Assembly: GCF_023091745.1 (NCBI RefSeq)
Contig: NC_068913.1
Coordinates: 37,206,501 to 37,270,500 of the forward strand
Length of the DNA: 64,000 bases
Source: Budorcas taxicolor
Taxonomy: Eukaryota > Chordata > Mammalia > Artiodactyla > Bovidae
Direction of reading: 5' to 3'
This document shows positions 12,547 to 24,516 of the stretch, in pieces (position 1 is the first letter of the stretch; every line of letters starts with the position of its first letter). The translations under genes and the position numbers were made by a program. The notes below the pieces were generated by a model, which saw only the letters and a program-made list of their open reading frames with translations, was not told the DNA's origin and made no database searches.

Positions 12547-13208
12547 GTAAGACTCCAGCTGCAAATGGGGTGCAACCTGCATTTCTATCTGGCCGTATTT
12601 GGGTATCCCAACCCGATTGTTGCCAAGCCAAATACTCAGGACACAAAAGAAGAAAAACAAGGAGACAAGAAGATGATAACTAACACTGACAAAGAATGGA
12701 TCAGTAGCTAATGGGTCTGGATTTAGAAAGGAAGGGACAACATGAAATTTTATCATCCTCTCTTGACTGGGCACTACAGACTGAGATCCCAGAAAGTCTA
12801 CTCTATTTGGAATTCTCATCCTTCACTGGCTTCAGTCAGTTTTCACAGGATTTCATCTGCAGAAGCCTGGAGGTTTAAAATCAAGAGTGTAGCTATAGTA
12901 TCTGCCAGAACTTGTCAAAGCATATTATTTATTTTAGTCCTCCTGGACTATTGAAAGGAACAACTAGTAGCAGATTACCAGAGAATCTCTTGGAGGCCTG
13001 TCAACCCTGAGAGTGTAGATATGGTGGCATATTTAAGACCACTAACCTGTTAGACTTTTGTTTACCATTTTGGAAACTCTTCATAGTGAAAGGGAATTTA
13101 GATAGATTAGAAGACTGTGAGCACTCAGGTAAAGGAATGGAGGGGAGTAGTAGGTATCACAACAGTAATAGAGATTTTGTTTTCAATATTTCCTGTATCT
13201 TTATTTTT
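12547..13208. other. Anonymous DNA
   Basis: No gene or repeat family is recognised. Short frames exist on both strands without any known motif. Confidence 0.45.
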
Positions 13209-13349
13209 AAATATCCATTTATTTATTTTTCTGCCCCAAGCAGGTTATGGTTGCTGAATGCAAGATCTAGTTCCCTGACCAGGGATCAAATCCACAGCCC
13301 CTGTACTGGGAGCACTAAGTCTTAGCCACTGGATCACTAGGGAAGCCCT
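13209..13349 (-). mobile_element. CHR-type tRNA-derived SINE, antisense
   Basis: The plus strand shows the reverse complement of a CHR SINE. It has a T-rich head (the A tail of the element), 'GTTCCCTGACCAGGGATC', 'CCCTGTACTGGGAGC', 'CTTAGCCACTGGATCACTAGGGAAGCCC'. The last block is the reverse complement of the start motif GGGCTTCCCT. Confidence 0.85.
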
Positions 13350-13904
13350 ACCTCTGTGTCTGCAATTTTTATTAGCCTGGTGCAATCTTGAATCTTGCAT
13401 TTAAATCGAGATTCAATTTGTATCTTGAATCTTTCAAGATGATATTTTGCAGTTTTGAAGCCTCTTGGCTTCAGCAGGCAAATTAAAATAGGTACCCCAT
13501 TCTGTTTGCTTGATTTGGGAGCCCTTGCTTTCAAATATACTTCCTCAATGAACAATCTTTTCTCACTGGAACATTCATCATATAATGGCCATTGTAATTC
13601 CAGGCTGCCTGAAATATTGCCATTTAGGTGGCTATCTAAATCTTCCAGGACCAGAGTACATAGATATAAACTAAGCAGATGTGCCAGAAGCACGATGCTC
13701 CATTTTTATAATAGAAACTTGATGCCATTTCTTTAGTTAAGTCTTTGGTCTCTCAGAACCAAATTAACACGTTAGACAGATGTGCCACTAGGTTGGGGAC
13801 TTTGTGGCATTTTACAGTATACCATGTTGCCTGAAAATTTTCTTGAGCTTGGAAGCTATCCTATAGTCTATTTAACTCATTTCATGACCAATTTATCCTA
13901 GCAC
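13350..13904. other. Anonymous DNA
   Basis: Open frames of 118 codons (minus, 13337-13693) and 93 codons (plus, 13455-13736) overlap antisense to one another. Neither shows a domain that I recognise. The minus frame starts inside the SINE, which argues against a real gene. Confidence 0.4.
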
Positions 13905-14495
13905 TGGAGTTTCATCATAGGTGACTGGAATGCAAAAGTAGGAAGTCAAGAGATACCTGGAGTAACAGTCAAGTTTGGCCTTGGAGTACAAAATGAAGTA
14001 GAGCAAAGGCTAACAGTTTTCTTCATGAGAACACACTGGTCATAGAAAACCCCATCTTCCAACAAAACAAAAGAAAACTATGCACATGGACATCACCAAA
14101 TAGTCAGTAACAACTGATTATATTCTTTGCATCCAAAGATGGAGAAGCTCTATACAGTCAGGAAAAACAAGACTGGGAGCTAACTGTTGCTCCGATCATC
14201 AACTCCTTATTGAAAAATTCAATCTCAAATTGAAGAAAATAGGAAAAACCACTAGACCATTCAGGTATGATCTAAATTATATCCCTTACAATTGTACAGT
14301 GGAGGTAACAAATAGATACAATGGATTAGATCCTATAGACAGAGTGCCTGAAGAACTATGATGGAGATTCATAGCATTGTACAGGAGGCTGTGATCAAAA
14401 CCATCCCCAGAAAAAGAAAGGCAAAATGGTTGTCTGAGGAGGCTTTACAAATAGTTGAGAAAAGAAGAGAAGGGAAAGATATATCCAACTGAGAT
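13905..14495 (+). mobile_element. BovB internal fragment (endonuclease C-terminus to RT start)
   Basis: This starts in the 'GACTGGAATGCAAAAGTAGGAAGTC' region (encoding GDWNAKVGS, in part) near 13922 and runs to the 'AAAGATATATCCAACTGA' block near 14490. It corresponds to roughly 48125-48730 of the full-length copy. It has several stops and frameshifts and no 3' tail, so it is an orphan internal piece. It directly abuts the next BovB. Confidence 0.85.
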
Positions 14496-15263
14496 ATACC
14501 CAGTCCTGAGAGCTGTGACATGCTGGCATAAGATCTTTTGAAACAAGTCACCATTGCCACCATTACCCTTAACTAACTTGACCTCAAGCCAAACTACAGG
14601 GAGGGAACACAGCCCCACCCATCAAAAGGAAATTGGATTAAAGATTTACTAAGCATGGTAGCCCATCAGAGCAAGATTCAGATTCCCCCACAGCCAGTCC
14701 TTCCTATCAGGAAGTTTCTACAAGCTTCTTATCCTCATCCTTCAGAAGGCAGACAGAATGAAAACCACAATTACAGAAAAATAGCCAATTGATCACATGG
14801 GTGAATTTAACTCATATGACCACTATATCTACTACTGTAGGCAAGAATCTCTTGGAAGAAATGGAGTAGACCTCATAATCAACAAAAGAGTCTGAAATGC
14901 AGTACTTGAGAGCAATTTCAAAAATGACAGAAAGATCTCTGTTCCTTTTCAAGGTTAACCATTCAATATCACAGTAATCCAAGTCTATGACTGAACCACT
15001 AATGCTGAAGAAGCTGAAGTTGAATGATTCCATGAAGACCTACAAGACCTTCTAGAACTAACACCAAAAAAGACGTTCTTTTCATCATAGGGGACTGGAA
15101 TGCAAAAGTAGGAAGTCAAGAAATACCTGGAGTAACAGGCAAATTTGGCCTTAAAGTACATAATGAAGCAGGGCAAAAGCTAACAGAGTTTAGCCAAGAG
15201 AATGCACTGGTCTTGGAAAACACCCTCTTCCAACAACATGAGTCAACTCTACATATAGACATT

Positions 15264-16142
15264 CAGTTCAGTTCAGTTCAGTTCAGTTCAGTTCAGTTGC
15301 TCAGTCGTGTCTGACTCTTTGCAATCCCATGAACTGCAGCACGCTAGGCCTCCCTGTCCATCACCAATTCCCGGAGTTCACTCAGACTCACGTCCATCGA
15401 GTCAGTGATGCCATCCAGCCATCTCATCCTCGGTCATCCCCTTCTCCTCTTGCACCCAATCCCTCCCAGCATCAGAGTCTTTTCCAATGAGTCAGCTCTT
15501 CGCATGAGGTGGCCAAAGTACTGGAGTTTCAGCTTTAGCATCATTTCTTCCAAAGAAATCCCAGGACTGATCTCCTTCAGAATGGACTGGTTGGATCTCC
15601 TTGCAGTCCAGGGGACTCTCAAGAGTCTTCTCCAACACACAGTTCAAAGCATCAATTCTTCGGTGCTCAGCTTTCTTCACAGTCCAACTCTCACATCCAC
15701 ACATGACCACAGGAAAAACTATAGCCTTGACTAGATGGACCTTTGTTGGCAAAGTAATGTCTTTGCTTTTGAATATGCCATCTAGGTTGGTCATAATTTC
15801 CTTCCATGTAGTAAGCGTCTTTTAATTTCATGGCTGCAATCACCATCTGTAGTGATTTTGGAGCCCAAAAAAATAAAGTCTGACACTGTTTCCACTGTTT
15901 CCCCATCTATTTGCCATGAAGTGATGGCACCAGATGCCGTGATCTTCATTTTCTGAATGTTGAGCTTTAAGCCAACTTTTTCACTCTCCTCTTTCACTTT
16001 CATCAAGAGGCACTTTAGTTCCTCTTCACTTTCTGCCATAAGGGTGGTGTCATCTGCATATCTGAGGTCATTGGTATTTCTCCCAGCAATCTTGATTCCA
16101 GCTTGTGTTTCTTCCAGCCCAGCATGTCTCATGATGTACTCT
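15264..16142 (-). mobile_element. Younger BovB 3' part nested in the older BovB
   Basis: The element begins on the plus strand with six or seven tandem CAGTT units (15264-15298), which are the antisense of its 3' tail. It runs to the RT active-site region (LRYADDTTLMAESEEELK, read on the minus strand near 16040-16070). It is 5'-truncated at about 16142. The flanks share 'CTCTACAT(AT)AGACATT' at 15247-15263 and 16139-16153, a target duplication with a 2-nt indel and some overlap with the element's own sequence. The minus-strand frame 15791-16132 is still open for 113 codons. Confidence 0.9.
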
Positions 16143-16153
16143 ACATAGACATT

Positions 16154-16282
16154 GCTGCTGCTGCTACTCAGTTGCTTCAGTCATATCCAACTCTGTGCGA
16201 CCCCAGAGACGGCAGCCCACCAGGCTCCCCCATCTCTGGGATTCCCCAGTCAAGAACACAGGAGTGAGGTGCCATTGCCTTT
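16154..16282 (-). mobile_element. BovA/Bov-tA SINE
   Basis: This begins with (GCT)4 on the plus strand, the antisense of the SINE tail. 'CAACTCTGTGCGACCCC', 'CAGCCCACCAGGCTCCCCC' and 'GGGATTCCCCAGTCAAGAACAC' follow. It sits directly beside the nested BovB inside the same target, and the older BovB resumes at ACCAGATAGT. Confidence 0.9.
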
Positions 16283-16694
16283 ACCAGATAGTAAATACCA
16301 AAATCAGATTGATCATATTCTTGGCAGCTAGAGATGGAAAAGCTCTATAGAGTCAGCAGAAACAAGACTGGGAGCTGACTGTGGCTCAGATCATGAACTC
16401 CATACTGCAAAATTCAGGCTTAAATTGAAGAAAGTAGGGAAGACCACTAGACCATTCAGATATGACCTATATCAAATCCTTTACGATTATACAGTGGAAG
16501 TGACAAACAGATTCAAGGGATCAGATATGGTAGACAGAGTGCCTGAAGAAATATGGAGGGAGCTTCCTAACACTGCCCTGGAGGTGGTGATCAAAACCAT
16601 GTCCAAGAAAAAGAAATGCAAAAAGGCAAAATGGTTGTCTGAGGAGGCCTTACAAATAGCTGAGAAAAGAAGATACATGAAAGGCAAAGGAGAA

Positions 16695-16846
16695 TGACCG
16701 AGAGAGATGATATGGGGAGGGAGGTGGGAAGGGGGTTCAGGATTGGGAACTCATGTACACCCGTGGTGGATTCATGTCAACGTATGGCAAAACCAATACA
16801 GTATTGTAAAGTAAAAATAAATAAATAAATAAATAATTTTAAAAAG
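16695..16846 (+). mobile_element. L1 3' end (artiodactyl type) with 14-bp target-site duplication
   Basis: The insert begins 'ATGACCGAGAGAGATGATATG' (in part) and contains 'TACACCCGTGGTGGATTCATG' (in part) and 'AACCAATACAGTATTGTAAAG'. It ends in a (TAAA)n-type tail. These are the terminal ~150 bp of ruminant L1. It is flanked by identical 14-bp direct repeats AAAGGCAAAGGAGA at 16681-16694 and 16847-16860, and the repeat itself is BovB sequence. It is a severely 5'-truncated but textbook target-primed insertion. Confidence 0.93.
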
Positions 16847-18631
16847 AAAGGCAAAGGAGAAAAGGAAAGAAATATCCATCTGAATGCAGAGTTCCAAAGA
16901 ATATCAGGGAGAAATAAGAAAGCCTTCCTCAGTGATCAATGCAAAGAAACAAAAGAAAATAGAATGGGAAAGACTAGAGATCTCTTCAAGGAAACTGGAG
17001 ATACCAAGGGAACATTTTATGCAAAGATATGCACAACAAAAGATAGGAACAGTATGGAGCTAACAGAAGCAGAATAGATTAAGAAGAGTGGCAAGAATAC
17101 ACAGAAGAACTATTTAAAAAATCTTAAAGTTTCAGATAACCACGATGGTGTGACCACTCACATAGAGCCAGACATCCTGGAGAATGAAGTAAAGTGGGGC
17201 CTTAGGAAACATTACAAGATCAAGGGTAGTGGAGGTAATGGAATTCCAGCTGAGCTATTTCAGATCCTAAATGATGATGCTGTTGAAGTCAATATGTCAA
17301 TATGCTAGCAAATTTGTAAAACTCAGCAGTGACCACAGGACTGGAAAACGTCAGTATTCATTCCAATCCCAAAGAAGAGCAATGCCAAGGAATGTTCAAA
17401 CTACCACTCAATTGCACTCATTTCACATGCTAGCAAGGTAATACTCAAAATCCTTAAAGCTATGCTTCAACAATATATGAACCAAGAACTTCCCAATGTA
17501 CAAAGTGGATTTTGAAAAGGCAGAGGATCCAGAGATCAAATTGCCAACATCCACTGGATCACAGAAAAAGCAAGAGAATTCTAGGAAAACATCTACTTCT
17601 GCTTCATTAACTACACTAAAATCTTTGACTGTGTGGATCACAACAAACTCCGGAAAATTCTTAAAGTGATGGGAAAACCAGAAAAGCTTACCTGCCTTTC
17701 CTGATAAACCTGAATGCAGGTTAAGAAGCAACAGATAGAAGTGGACATGGGACAATGGAGTGGTTCAAAATTGGGAAAGGAGTACTTTAAGTCTGTCTAC
17801 TGTCACTCTGTTTATTTAACTTATATAGAGAGAACATCATGAGAAATGCTGGGATGGATGAAGCACAAGCTAGAATCAAGATTGCTGAGAGAAACATCCA
17901 TAACCTCATATATGCAGATGATACCACCCTAATGTTGGAAAGTGAAGAGGAAATAAAGAGCCCCTCGATGAAGGTGAAAGATGAGTGAAAACCTTGCTTA
18001 AAACTCAATCTTCAGAAAACTAAGATCATGCATCCAGTCCCATCAGTTCAAGGCAAATAGATGGGGAAAAATGGAAACAGAGACTATTTTCTTGGGCTCC
18101 AAAATCACTGCACATGGTGACTGCAGCCATGAAATTAAAAGATGCTTGCTCCTTGGAAGAAAAGTTATGACAAACCTAGATTGTATTAAAAAGCAGAGAT
18201 ATAACTTTGCTGACATATGTCCATATAGTCAAAGCTATGGTTTTTCCAGCAGTCATGTATGGATGTAAGAGTTGGACCAGAAAGAAGGCTAAGCACTGAA
18301 TAATTGATGCTTTTAAACAGTGGTGCTGGAGAAGACTCTTGAGAGTCCCTTGCACTGCAAGGAGATCCAACCAGTCAATCCTAAAGGATATTTACCCTGA
18401 ATATTGATTGGTAGGACTAATGCTGAAGCTGAAGCTCCAATACTTTGCCATCTGATTTGAAGAGCTGACTCATTGGAAAAGACCCTGATGCTGGGTAAGT
18501 TTGAAGGCAAAAGGAGAAAGGCATAGCTGAGAATGAAATGGTTAGATAGTATCCCAATTCAGTGGACGTGAATTTGAGCAAACTCCAGGATATTGTGGAA
18601 GACTGAGGAGCCTGTTGTGCTGTAGTTCATG

Positions 18632-18776
18632 CTGCTGCTGCTGCTGCTGCTGCTGCTTCTAAGTCACTTCAGTCGTGTCCGACTCTGTGCGACCCCATGG
18701 ACAGCAGCCCACCAGGCTCCTCTGTCCACAGGATTCCCTAGGCAAGAATAACGGAGTGGGTTGCCATTTCCTTCTC
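18632..18776 (-). mobile_element. BovA/Bov-tA SINE with 14-bp target-site duplication
   Basis: This begins with about eight GCT/TGC units (18631-18655), then 'TCACTTCAGTCGTGTCCGAC', 'CGACCCCATGGACAGCAGCC' and 'GGCAAGAATAACGGAGTGGG'. Flanking repeats TGCTGTAGTTCATG (18618-18631) and TGCTGTAGTCCATG (18777-18790) differ at one base. The host is the 3' end of the old BovB. Confidence 0.93.
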
Positions 18777-18812
18777 TGCTGTAGTCCATGTGGTTGCATC
18801 AAATCGGAAACT

Positions 18813-19587
18813 TTGCCTACTTAAATTATGATGTGTCACTGATCAAAACTGAATTTCCTGTCTTATTTCCCCAAGTGCCACAGAAATTTATGCTATGGAC
18901 TTACCACAAGTTTTCTGTGAATTTTGTGATGACTGCCTTCTTATTTTCTTTAGATTGAGGACTATTTTTTCCCTCTTTGAAATACTTCCCCTTCTCCCCC
19001 ATTTAACCAAATTTATTCTTTCTGATTGCCTGTATATAGTTTCTGAGACCTGTCAGGGCTGCCCAAAGGCATATATATCCCTTACAGATAAGTTTGGCCA
19101 CAAAATCAAATGTTGTGGCCCACTAAGTCTCATCATCAAAACTTGTAGTTTCTCATACCTCAATTTTCTAAACTAGAAAAAACCTGGAGTCTCTCACAGC
19201 TAGATTTTCCAAGCCATGAAAAAACTGGAGTCTCTGATACCTTAATTTTCCACCTGAAGGGATCAGAACAAGCTTGAAGAGCTCAGAACACAAAATAAGT
19301 GGAGCTCAATCCGAGATAGGCTTACCAGAGATCCCAGAGAGTGGCAAAAACAGGAAACAAAAAGGTTTTCATGAATACCATCCCTTGTGTCTAAGTGCAG
19401 TCCCAGAAGTTTCAGAAGCTGTCTTCAGGTCCCATCCCATTGACAAAACTTTCAAAGGATAAAACTAAAACTATTTAGCAACAAGCTTGTCCTTCATTCA
19501 GAGGAAACTGTCCACAGATGGGGGCAGTGCAGAGCATCACAAGCAGTGGAGAGCTCCCCCATGGGCTGCTGGGCAAGAACAAGGTTT
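18813..19587. other. Unassigned region, possibly LTR/ERV-derived
   Basis: A plus-strand frame of 93 codons at 18895-19176 is cysteine-rich (CEFCDDC near its start, CQGC and KCC later) but is not recognised. A 41-bp tandem repeat follows at 19146-19263. The part 19260-19520 has an LTR-like look, with 'GGATAAAACTAAAAC' near 19458 followed by a T/C-rich stretch, but I cannot place it in a family. An antisense L1 begins at 19588. Confidence 0.3.
19146..19263. repeat. Diverged tandem repeat, 3 units of 41 bp
   Basis: Blocks starting at about 19146, 19187 and 19228 share the pattern 'GAGTCTCTCA..C...TTTTCC(A)..C' followed by an A-rich part and CCTGG/ACTGG. The spacing is 41 bp both times. The units have diverged substantially. 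Confidence 0.6.
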
Positions 19588-20530
19588 TCTTTTTTTAATG
19601 TTTTATTTTGTATTAGGGTATAGCTGATTAACAGTGTTGTGATAGTTTCAGATGAACAGAGAAAGGGACTTGGCCATACATGGATCCACTCTTCCCCAAA
19701 CTCCCCTTCCAACCAGGCTGCCACATAACATTGAGCAGATTTCCATGTGCTATACAATAGGTCCTTGTTGGTTATCCATTTTAATTATAGCAGTGTGTAC
19801 ATGTCATCCTAAACTCCCTAACTATCCCCTTTGTCCAGAAACCATAAGTTCATTTTCTAAGTCTGTGAGTGTCTGTTCTGCAAGCAAGTTCACATGTACC
19901 ATTTCTTTCTAGATTCCACATACAAGGGATGTCAAACAATATTTCTCCTTCTCTGTCTTACTTCAGTCATTATGAGACTCTCTAAGTCCATCCACATTGC
20001 TGCAAATGGAATTATTTCATTCTTTTTATCGTTGAACAATGTTTCATTATATATATGTACCATATCTTCTTTATTCCTCTGTCGACGGACATTTAGGTTG
20101 CTTCCATGTCTTGGTTATTGTAGACAGAGTTATGATGAACATTTTGGAGAATGTGTCCTTTCGGATCATGTTTTTCTCCTTATACATGCCCAGGAATGGG
20201 AGTGAGATTGCAGGATCATATGGCAGTCCTATTTTTAGCTTTTTAAGGAACCTCCATACTATTCTTCCTAGTGGCTATATCAATTTACATTCCCACCAAT
20301 AGTGCAGGAGGGTTCCCTCCTCTCCACACCCTCTCCAGCATTTATTGTTTGTGGATTTTTGATGACAGACATTCTGGATGGTGTGAGGTAATATCTCATT
20401 GTAGCTTTGACTTGCACTCCTTGAATAATTAGTGATGTTGAGCATCTTTTCGTGTGTCTACTGGCCATCTGTGTGTCTTCTTTGGAGAAATGTCTATTTA
20501 GGTCTTCTGCCCATTTTTTAAGTGGGTTGA
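19588..20530 (-). mobile_element. L1 3' region, antisense, about 0.94 kb
   Basis: The sequence starts with an A-tail complement (CTTTTTTTAATG). It then shows L1 3'-terminal landmarks in antisense: 'TTCCATGTGCTATACAATAGG' (in part, near 19741), 'CTTCTTTATTCCTCTGTCGA' near 20070, 'TTCCCACCAATAGTGCAGG' near 20290 and 'CTCCACACCCTCTCCAGCATTT' (in part) near 20322. It covers mainly 3' UTR and the end of ORF2 and is 5'-truncated near 20530. I found no target duplication by eye. All open frames within it are incidental. Confidence 0.88.
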
Positions 20531-23500
20531 AGAATGAATTATAAAGGCAGCAGAAAACAGAGTGTATGTTCAGGCCACTCAATATGGTTGTTCTCTTGCT
20601 CTCGTCCCCTGCCAGACCAGTGCCTGCTTCACCTATATCTTACCCATAAGACTGACCTTCCTAGTACTTGCCCCAGGCTGCAGCTGGTGATTGTTCTCAT
20701 CAAAGGAATGGTGAGGAGGGGGTGGGTGGTGCCCCCTCAACTGGTTTCCCTGGTAACTAATGAACACACCTGACATCAATTCCCCTATAACTGGTAATCT
20801 TTCTTCTGCCTTGAGCTGGCCAAGTACAGACTTTGTAGGTCTGCAGGGTGCAGCCCAACACAGAGCATGATTGGCTAGGCTAGGAGGTCAAGCATTTCCT
20901 CAAAATGCTTGCTAGCAGTTTTTAGGTTCTGGGGTAAGCTTTTAACTAGCTAAAAGGTGAGTTAGAGGCTTGTGATTATCCTTAGGTTTTCTTGACAATG
21001 AGGTAATTCTAGGTGCAGGCTGACTTAAGTTTAGATTTGTGATGTGGTCCTTGCCACTGGGATAGTCTCCATTTCATAGGTCCTGATACAACAATTAACT
21101 ATCGGTCTTGTTATGAAAAATGAGGGAAGGTTGTGAAATAGGTAGTGAGGAGAAGAGAGGCTGGGGGCTATGGTTGCACTTGATACAGGGAAAATGATGT
21201 GCATCTCGTGACCCAGGCTTACTGGCTACAGAAAAACTCTCTCATCAAGCTTATAGCAAAGAAGAAGGGATGCAAGTTTGAAAATACCATTGATGAGCTT
21301 AAAGAGGCGATAGATAAGAGGAACTGAAGAGAAGAAAAAAGAGACAAATCTCTGTTCATTTGGAAGTAGAGTTTTAGTCTCTGCTTAGCGTTTTTAAGTG
21401 TTGATGGATCTGCATGCATTTCGGTCATGGACCTTCAAGATTGCTATTGTATTTAAATAGCATCATGCTTCAAATAGAAAGTGTCCTCCATGGATCTCAT
21501 CAAATTTTTTCATGTTGGTGTATTGATAGTGAGTAGGTAATTACAGAGAAATTTTATATTTAAAATGTTTATCTCATGTAAGAGAATACTTAAAAAGTAA
21601 TGAGTTAAATTATTAGCCTCTTTAAAGAAGAACTGATGTAGAGACTGATGGATAAGATTAAGATTCCTAACCCGTGTATTTTCAAAATATGACTATTATA
21701 CAAAAACATTGTCTTCTTTATACATAACCTTAAAAAAAAAGTATGGATCTTTAAAGGCCATGTTAAAGTAGCTTTAGATAGAATAATAATATAATTATAG
21801 AATAATTTAATTATCTTCCCTTAAATATAGTAAACTATTCAGAAGCTCTTATAAAGTAGATGATTTTGCTTTGTTCCCACCAATTTTAAATATGTTTACA
21901 AAGTCAAATGTACCTCACTGGAAATTATAGTAATTTGTTTTCAGCATGAATTATTTTACCCCCAACAACTGTTTTTTTACAGTAACTGGTTATCCTAGAA
22001 TTTTTAATTTAAAATACAAAGACAATTATAGACATTATCCAGAATCAAACCACAATTACCTAAACTGCTTAGCTAATTAGCTATCCTGATAATACACTTA
22101 AATTTTCACTTTAATTGGGTACTAAGGGCTAGACTCTCAATTTTGCTTAAAAAGCAATGTATATGAAAATATCACATAGTGGCATTTGCAAATAGGCATT
22201 ACAAAATATATAAAACCATACATTTTGCATTTAATTTATTCCACAAAAAACTAGCATTTTTTAGTTATACTGTCACTTCTACTTGTCGTTTTCCACTAGT
22301 CTGGGAGATCCTCTTTAAAAGACTACAAAGTATTGTGAGGTGCCTCTTGAGTTTTATCCAAAGGGAAATTAATTATCTGGAATCTGCACTTATCTTTTTA
22401 AATGACAACAGACCTGTCTCAAGTGTGAAATAATAAATTTAAAAGTTAAAAGGCCTCTGCGGTGCAAGGGCTAGCATTTGTCTCTGATGAGAAGACTCTT
22501 GACAATGGCAGCACAGGACAACCCTCAATACAAACATTGTTTGGTATGTCCACATAAAATTTAGTGAGAGATATTTTAACTTTATTCTTCTGTGGTTGAC
22601 ATGGTTTGTCTTCTAGAAGAAGAGAAATTGTTATCAGTATGTAACTCAAGTCTCTAGGATATGATTACATACTTAAGGCATGAAGAGTCAGCAATGCTTT
22701 CAACAGTCCCCATGGACTAGCTTAGGCCTTGTGACTGATCAACAGGGGTAACTGTCTTGGTTATAATCCTCACATTACATTCCAGAGGGAAGTCATCACT
22801 GAACCCTTAGTTTAGCAAGTTATATTATTTGTGTCAACAGTGAAGACTTACACTAATCTTAACTGGACAACTGTATACAGAAGTGTCATCTAAAATGGTT
22901 AGCCCAGGGGGGTAAAAATGTATCTTGGTATCACTATTCATCCAGCAACAGCTGACAATTTGGCAGCAATCTATGTTATGCTAAGATTTCCTAATACTTC
23001 TGCTTGTATTGTTTCATAGGAGGCTGCTTGAGGAATCATGTGACAGTGAAAAGTATGCTTTGCAAACTAAGTTATTAAAACAATCATACGGTATATCTCT
23101 ATCACTAAAAAACAATCTTGATGCTGTCATATCTGTGTCTATATGAGAGGAATATGGGAGAAAAAAGTCAATGCCTGGGTGTAATTTTCATAGACAATTG
23201 GAAATCTTTGTTTCCCTGTGTTTGAAACAACATGCTTTTTCTCCTGGTGAAAGGGTATGACAGATTACCTACGCACACTTTCAAAAAACTGATGTGTATT
23301 TCAGAGCTGTATCACCTACAGTTTCTCCTAATAATGACAGAAAAATCTGGAGCTGTGTAACAAGCATAGAGAATTAAATAACTTGATGCCATATGCAACA
23401 ACTCATAGTCTGTCTTTGCATGGTTTAGTCTTTTTCCTGGGCCTGCCTGTGGAAATATGTTAATCTGACAGTCAACATCATGTGTTTGTTCTGAGTCACT

Positions 23501-24508
23501 GACTACTGAATGCTGATGTGAGCATTTTTGTTGCTGTTTTCCTGCTAATCATACCAGTGTTTCAGTGTTTCACTGTTTCCAACTGTGCTTTCTTCATCTT
23601 TGGCATAAGTAATCTGCTTAATGTTTATTCAACTGCCTTCTTTCAATACACCTAAAATGTATCGCTATATTTTGAGAACTCAATTCATTTCACATAAATA
23701 TTAATTAGTGTGAAGAAAGAATATGTCACTTGATAGTTGTGAACAAATTTTATTTAAAGTCTCACAAATTGGTACCACAAGCTTGCTCATTTCAGCTATT
23801 TTTGACTCTCAATAGAATTAGGTTATTCTTCTATATAGGTCATGGGCTTACATCATTATCATAGCTGAGTTTCAGTCTAATCAATTGTTCAACAGAGTTA
23901 TTATTACATCATTAATATTGAAATCAGAGTATTCAAAGCAGCTAGAAATTCTTCAAACACTTAAGAACACAACAATATGTAGATATCCCAAGAAGGTCAA
24001 GAACCTCATTTAGTCATGCTGCATTCATTCAGATCACTTTGTTGCCCTACCCATACTGGGTGGTATGTCAACTAGGAAAAAAGGAAAAGGAAAGAAACAA
24101 AAAAGAAAAAAAAAAAAAATAGAGGGAAAAGAAAGGCTTTTCAAAAGCTAAATAAGTAGATGGCTAACATTTATTTGATGCTTAATATAGGCTGGTAATA
24201 TTTTATGTGCTGTTTGTCAATTAACTCAATTCTCATCGCAACACAAGAAGTAGGTTGCAATTATTTCCCTCATTTAACTAATGAATACATAGGGGCCTAA
24301 AAGGATTAATTAATTGCTCAAAGATGACAAAACTAATGGATAGGAGAGGAGGATTTTGAACCCAGGCAGTCTGACTGTAACACCTAAAATCCTCACTGAG
24401 ACACAGTACCTCTCCAATATGATCTGAAAATCTAACAATAGCTGATGTCCTCACATGGCTATTGATTTGCGTGTTTTAAATAAGAATTCTGGAAAAGTTC
24501 TCAATTGG
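20531..24508. other. Long anonymous stretch without recognised gene or repeat
   Basis: The part 20540-21440 is less AT-rich and may be a degraded LTR or old repeat, but I cannot name it. It includes a short inverted repeat AAGCATTT...AAATGCTT near 20892-20912. The part 22449-23560 has a texture that could be a decayed repeat or processed sequence, but no reading frame or family is recognised. An A-rich tract lies at 24075-24140. Confidence 0.4.
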
Positions 24509-24516
24509 AAAAGAGT

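Larger units (their letters stand above)
14496..18812 (+). mobile_element. Old BovB LINE, composite, interrupted by four younger insertions
   Basis: Segments 14496-15263, 16283-16694, 16861-18631 and 18791-18812 together form one old BovB in collinear order. The first segment contains 5'-UTR-like sequence (14580-14790: 'CAGACAGAATGAAAACCACA') joined directly to endonuclease sequence at about 14797. This implies an internal deletion of roughly 0.5 kb relative to the copy at 47256. The RT active site reads LIYADDTTLM near 17909. Many stops are present. The interruptions are an antisense BovB (15264-16142), a BovA (16154-16282), an L1 3' end (16695-16846) and a BovA (18632-18776). Three of the four have visible target duplications. 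The end is degenerate, near 18812. Confidence 0.85.

Noticed and set aside
12388..12819. 143-codon minus-strand frame as a gene
   Set aside because: It has no known domain, mostly hydrophobic low-complexity content and overlaps the possible plus-strand exon. There is nothing to prefer it.
13337..13693. 118-codon minus-strand frame as a gene
   Set aside because: Its end lies inside a CHR SINE and its peptide is not recognised. An equally long frame overlaps it on the other strand.
15264..15298. CAGTT direct repeats as a CRISPR or satellite array
   Set aside because: They are the tandem 5-bp tail of a BovB in antisense. There are no spacers and the species is a mammal.
20892..20912. Short hairpin as a terminator or miRNA precursor
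   Set aside because: The stem is only about 8 bp and there is no transcript context.
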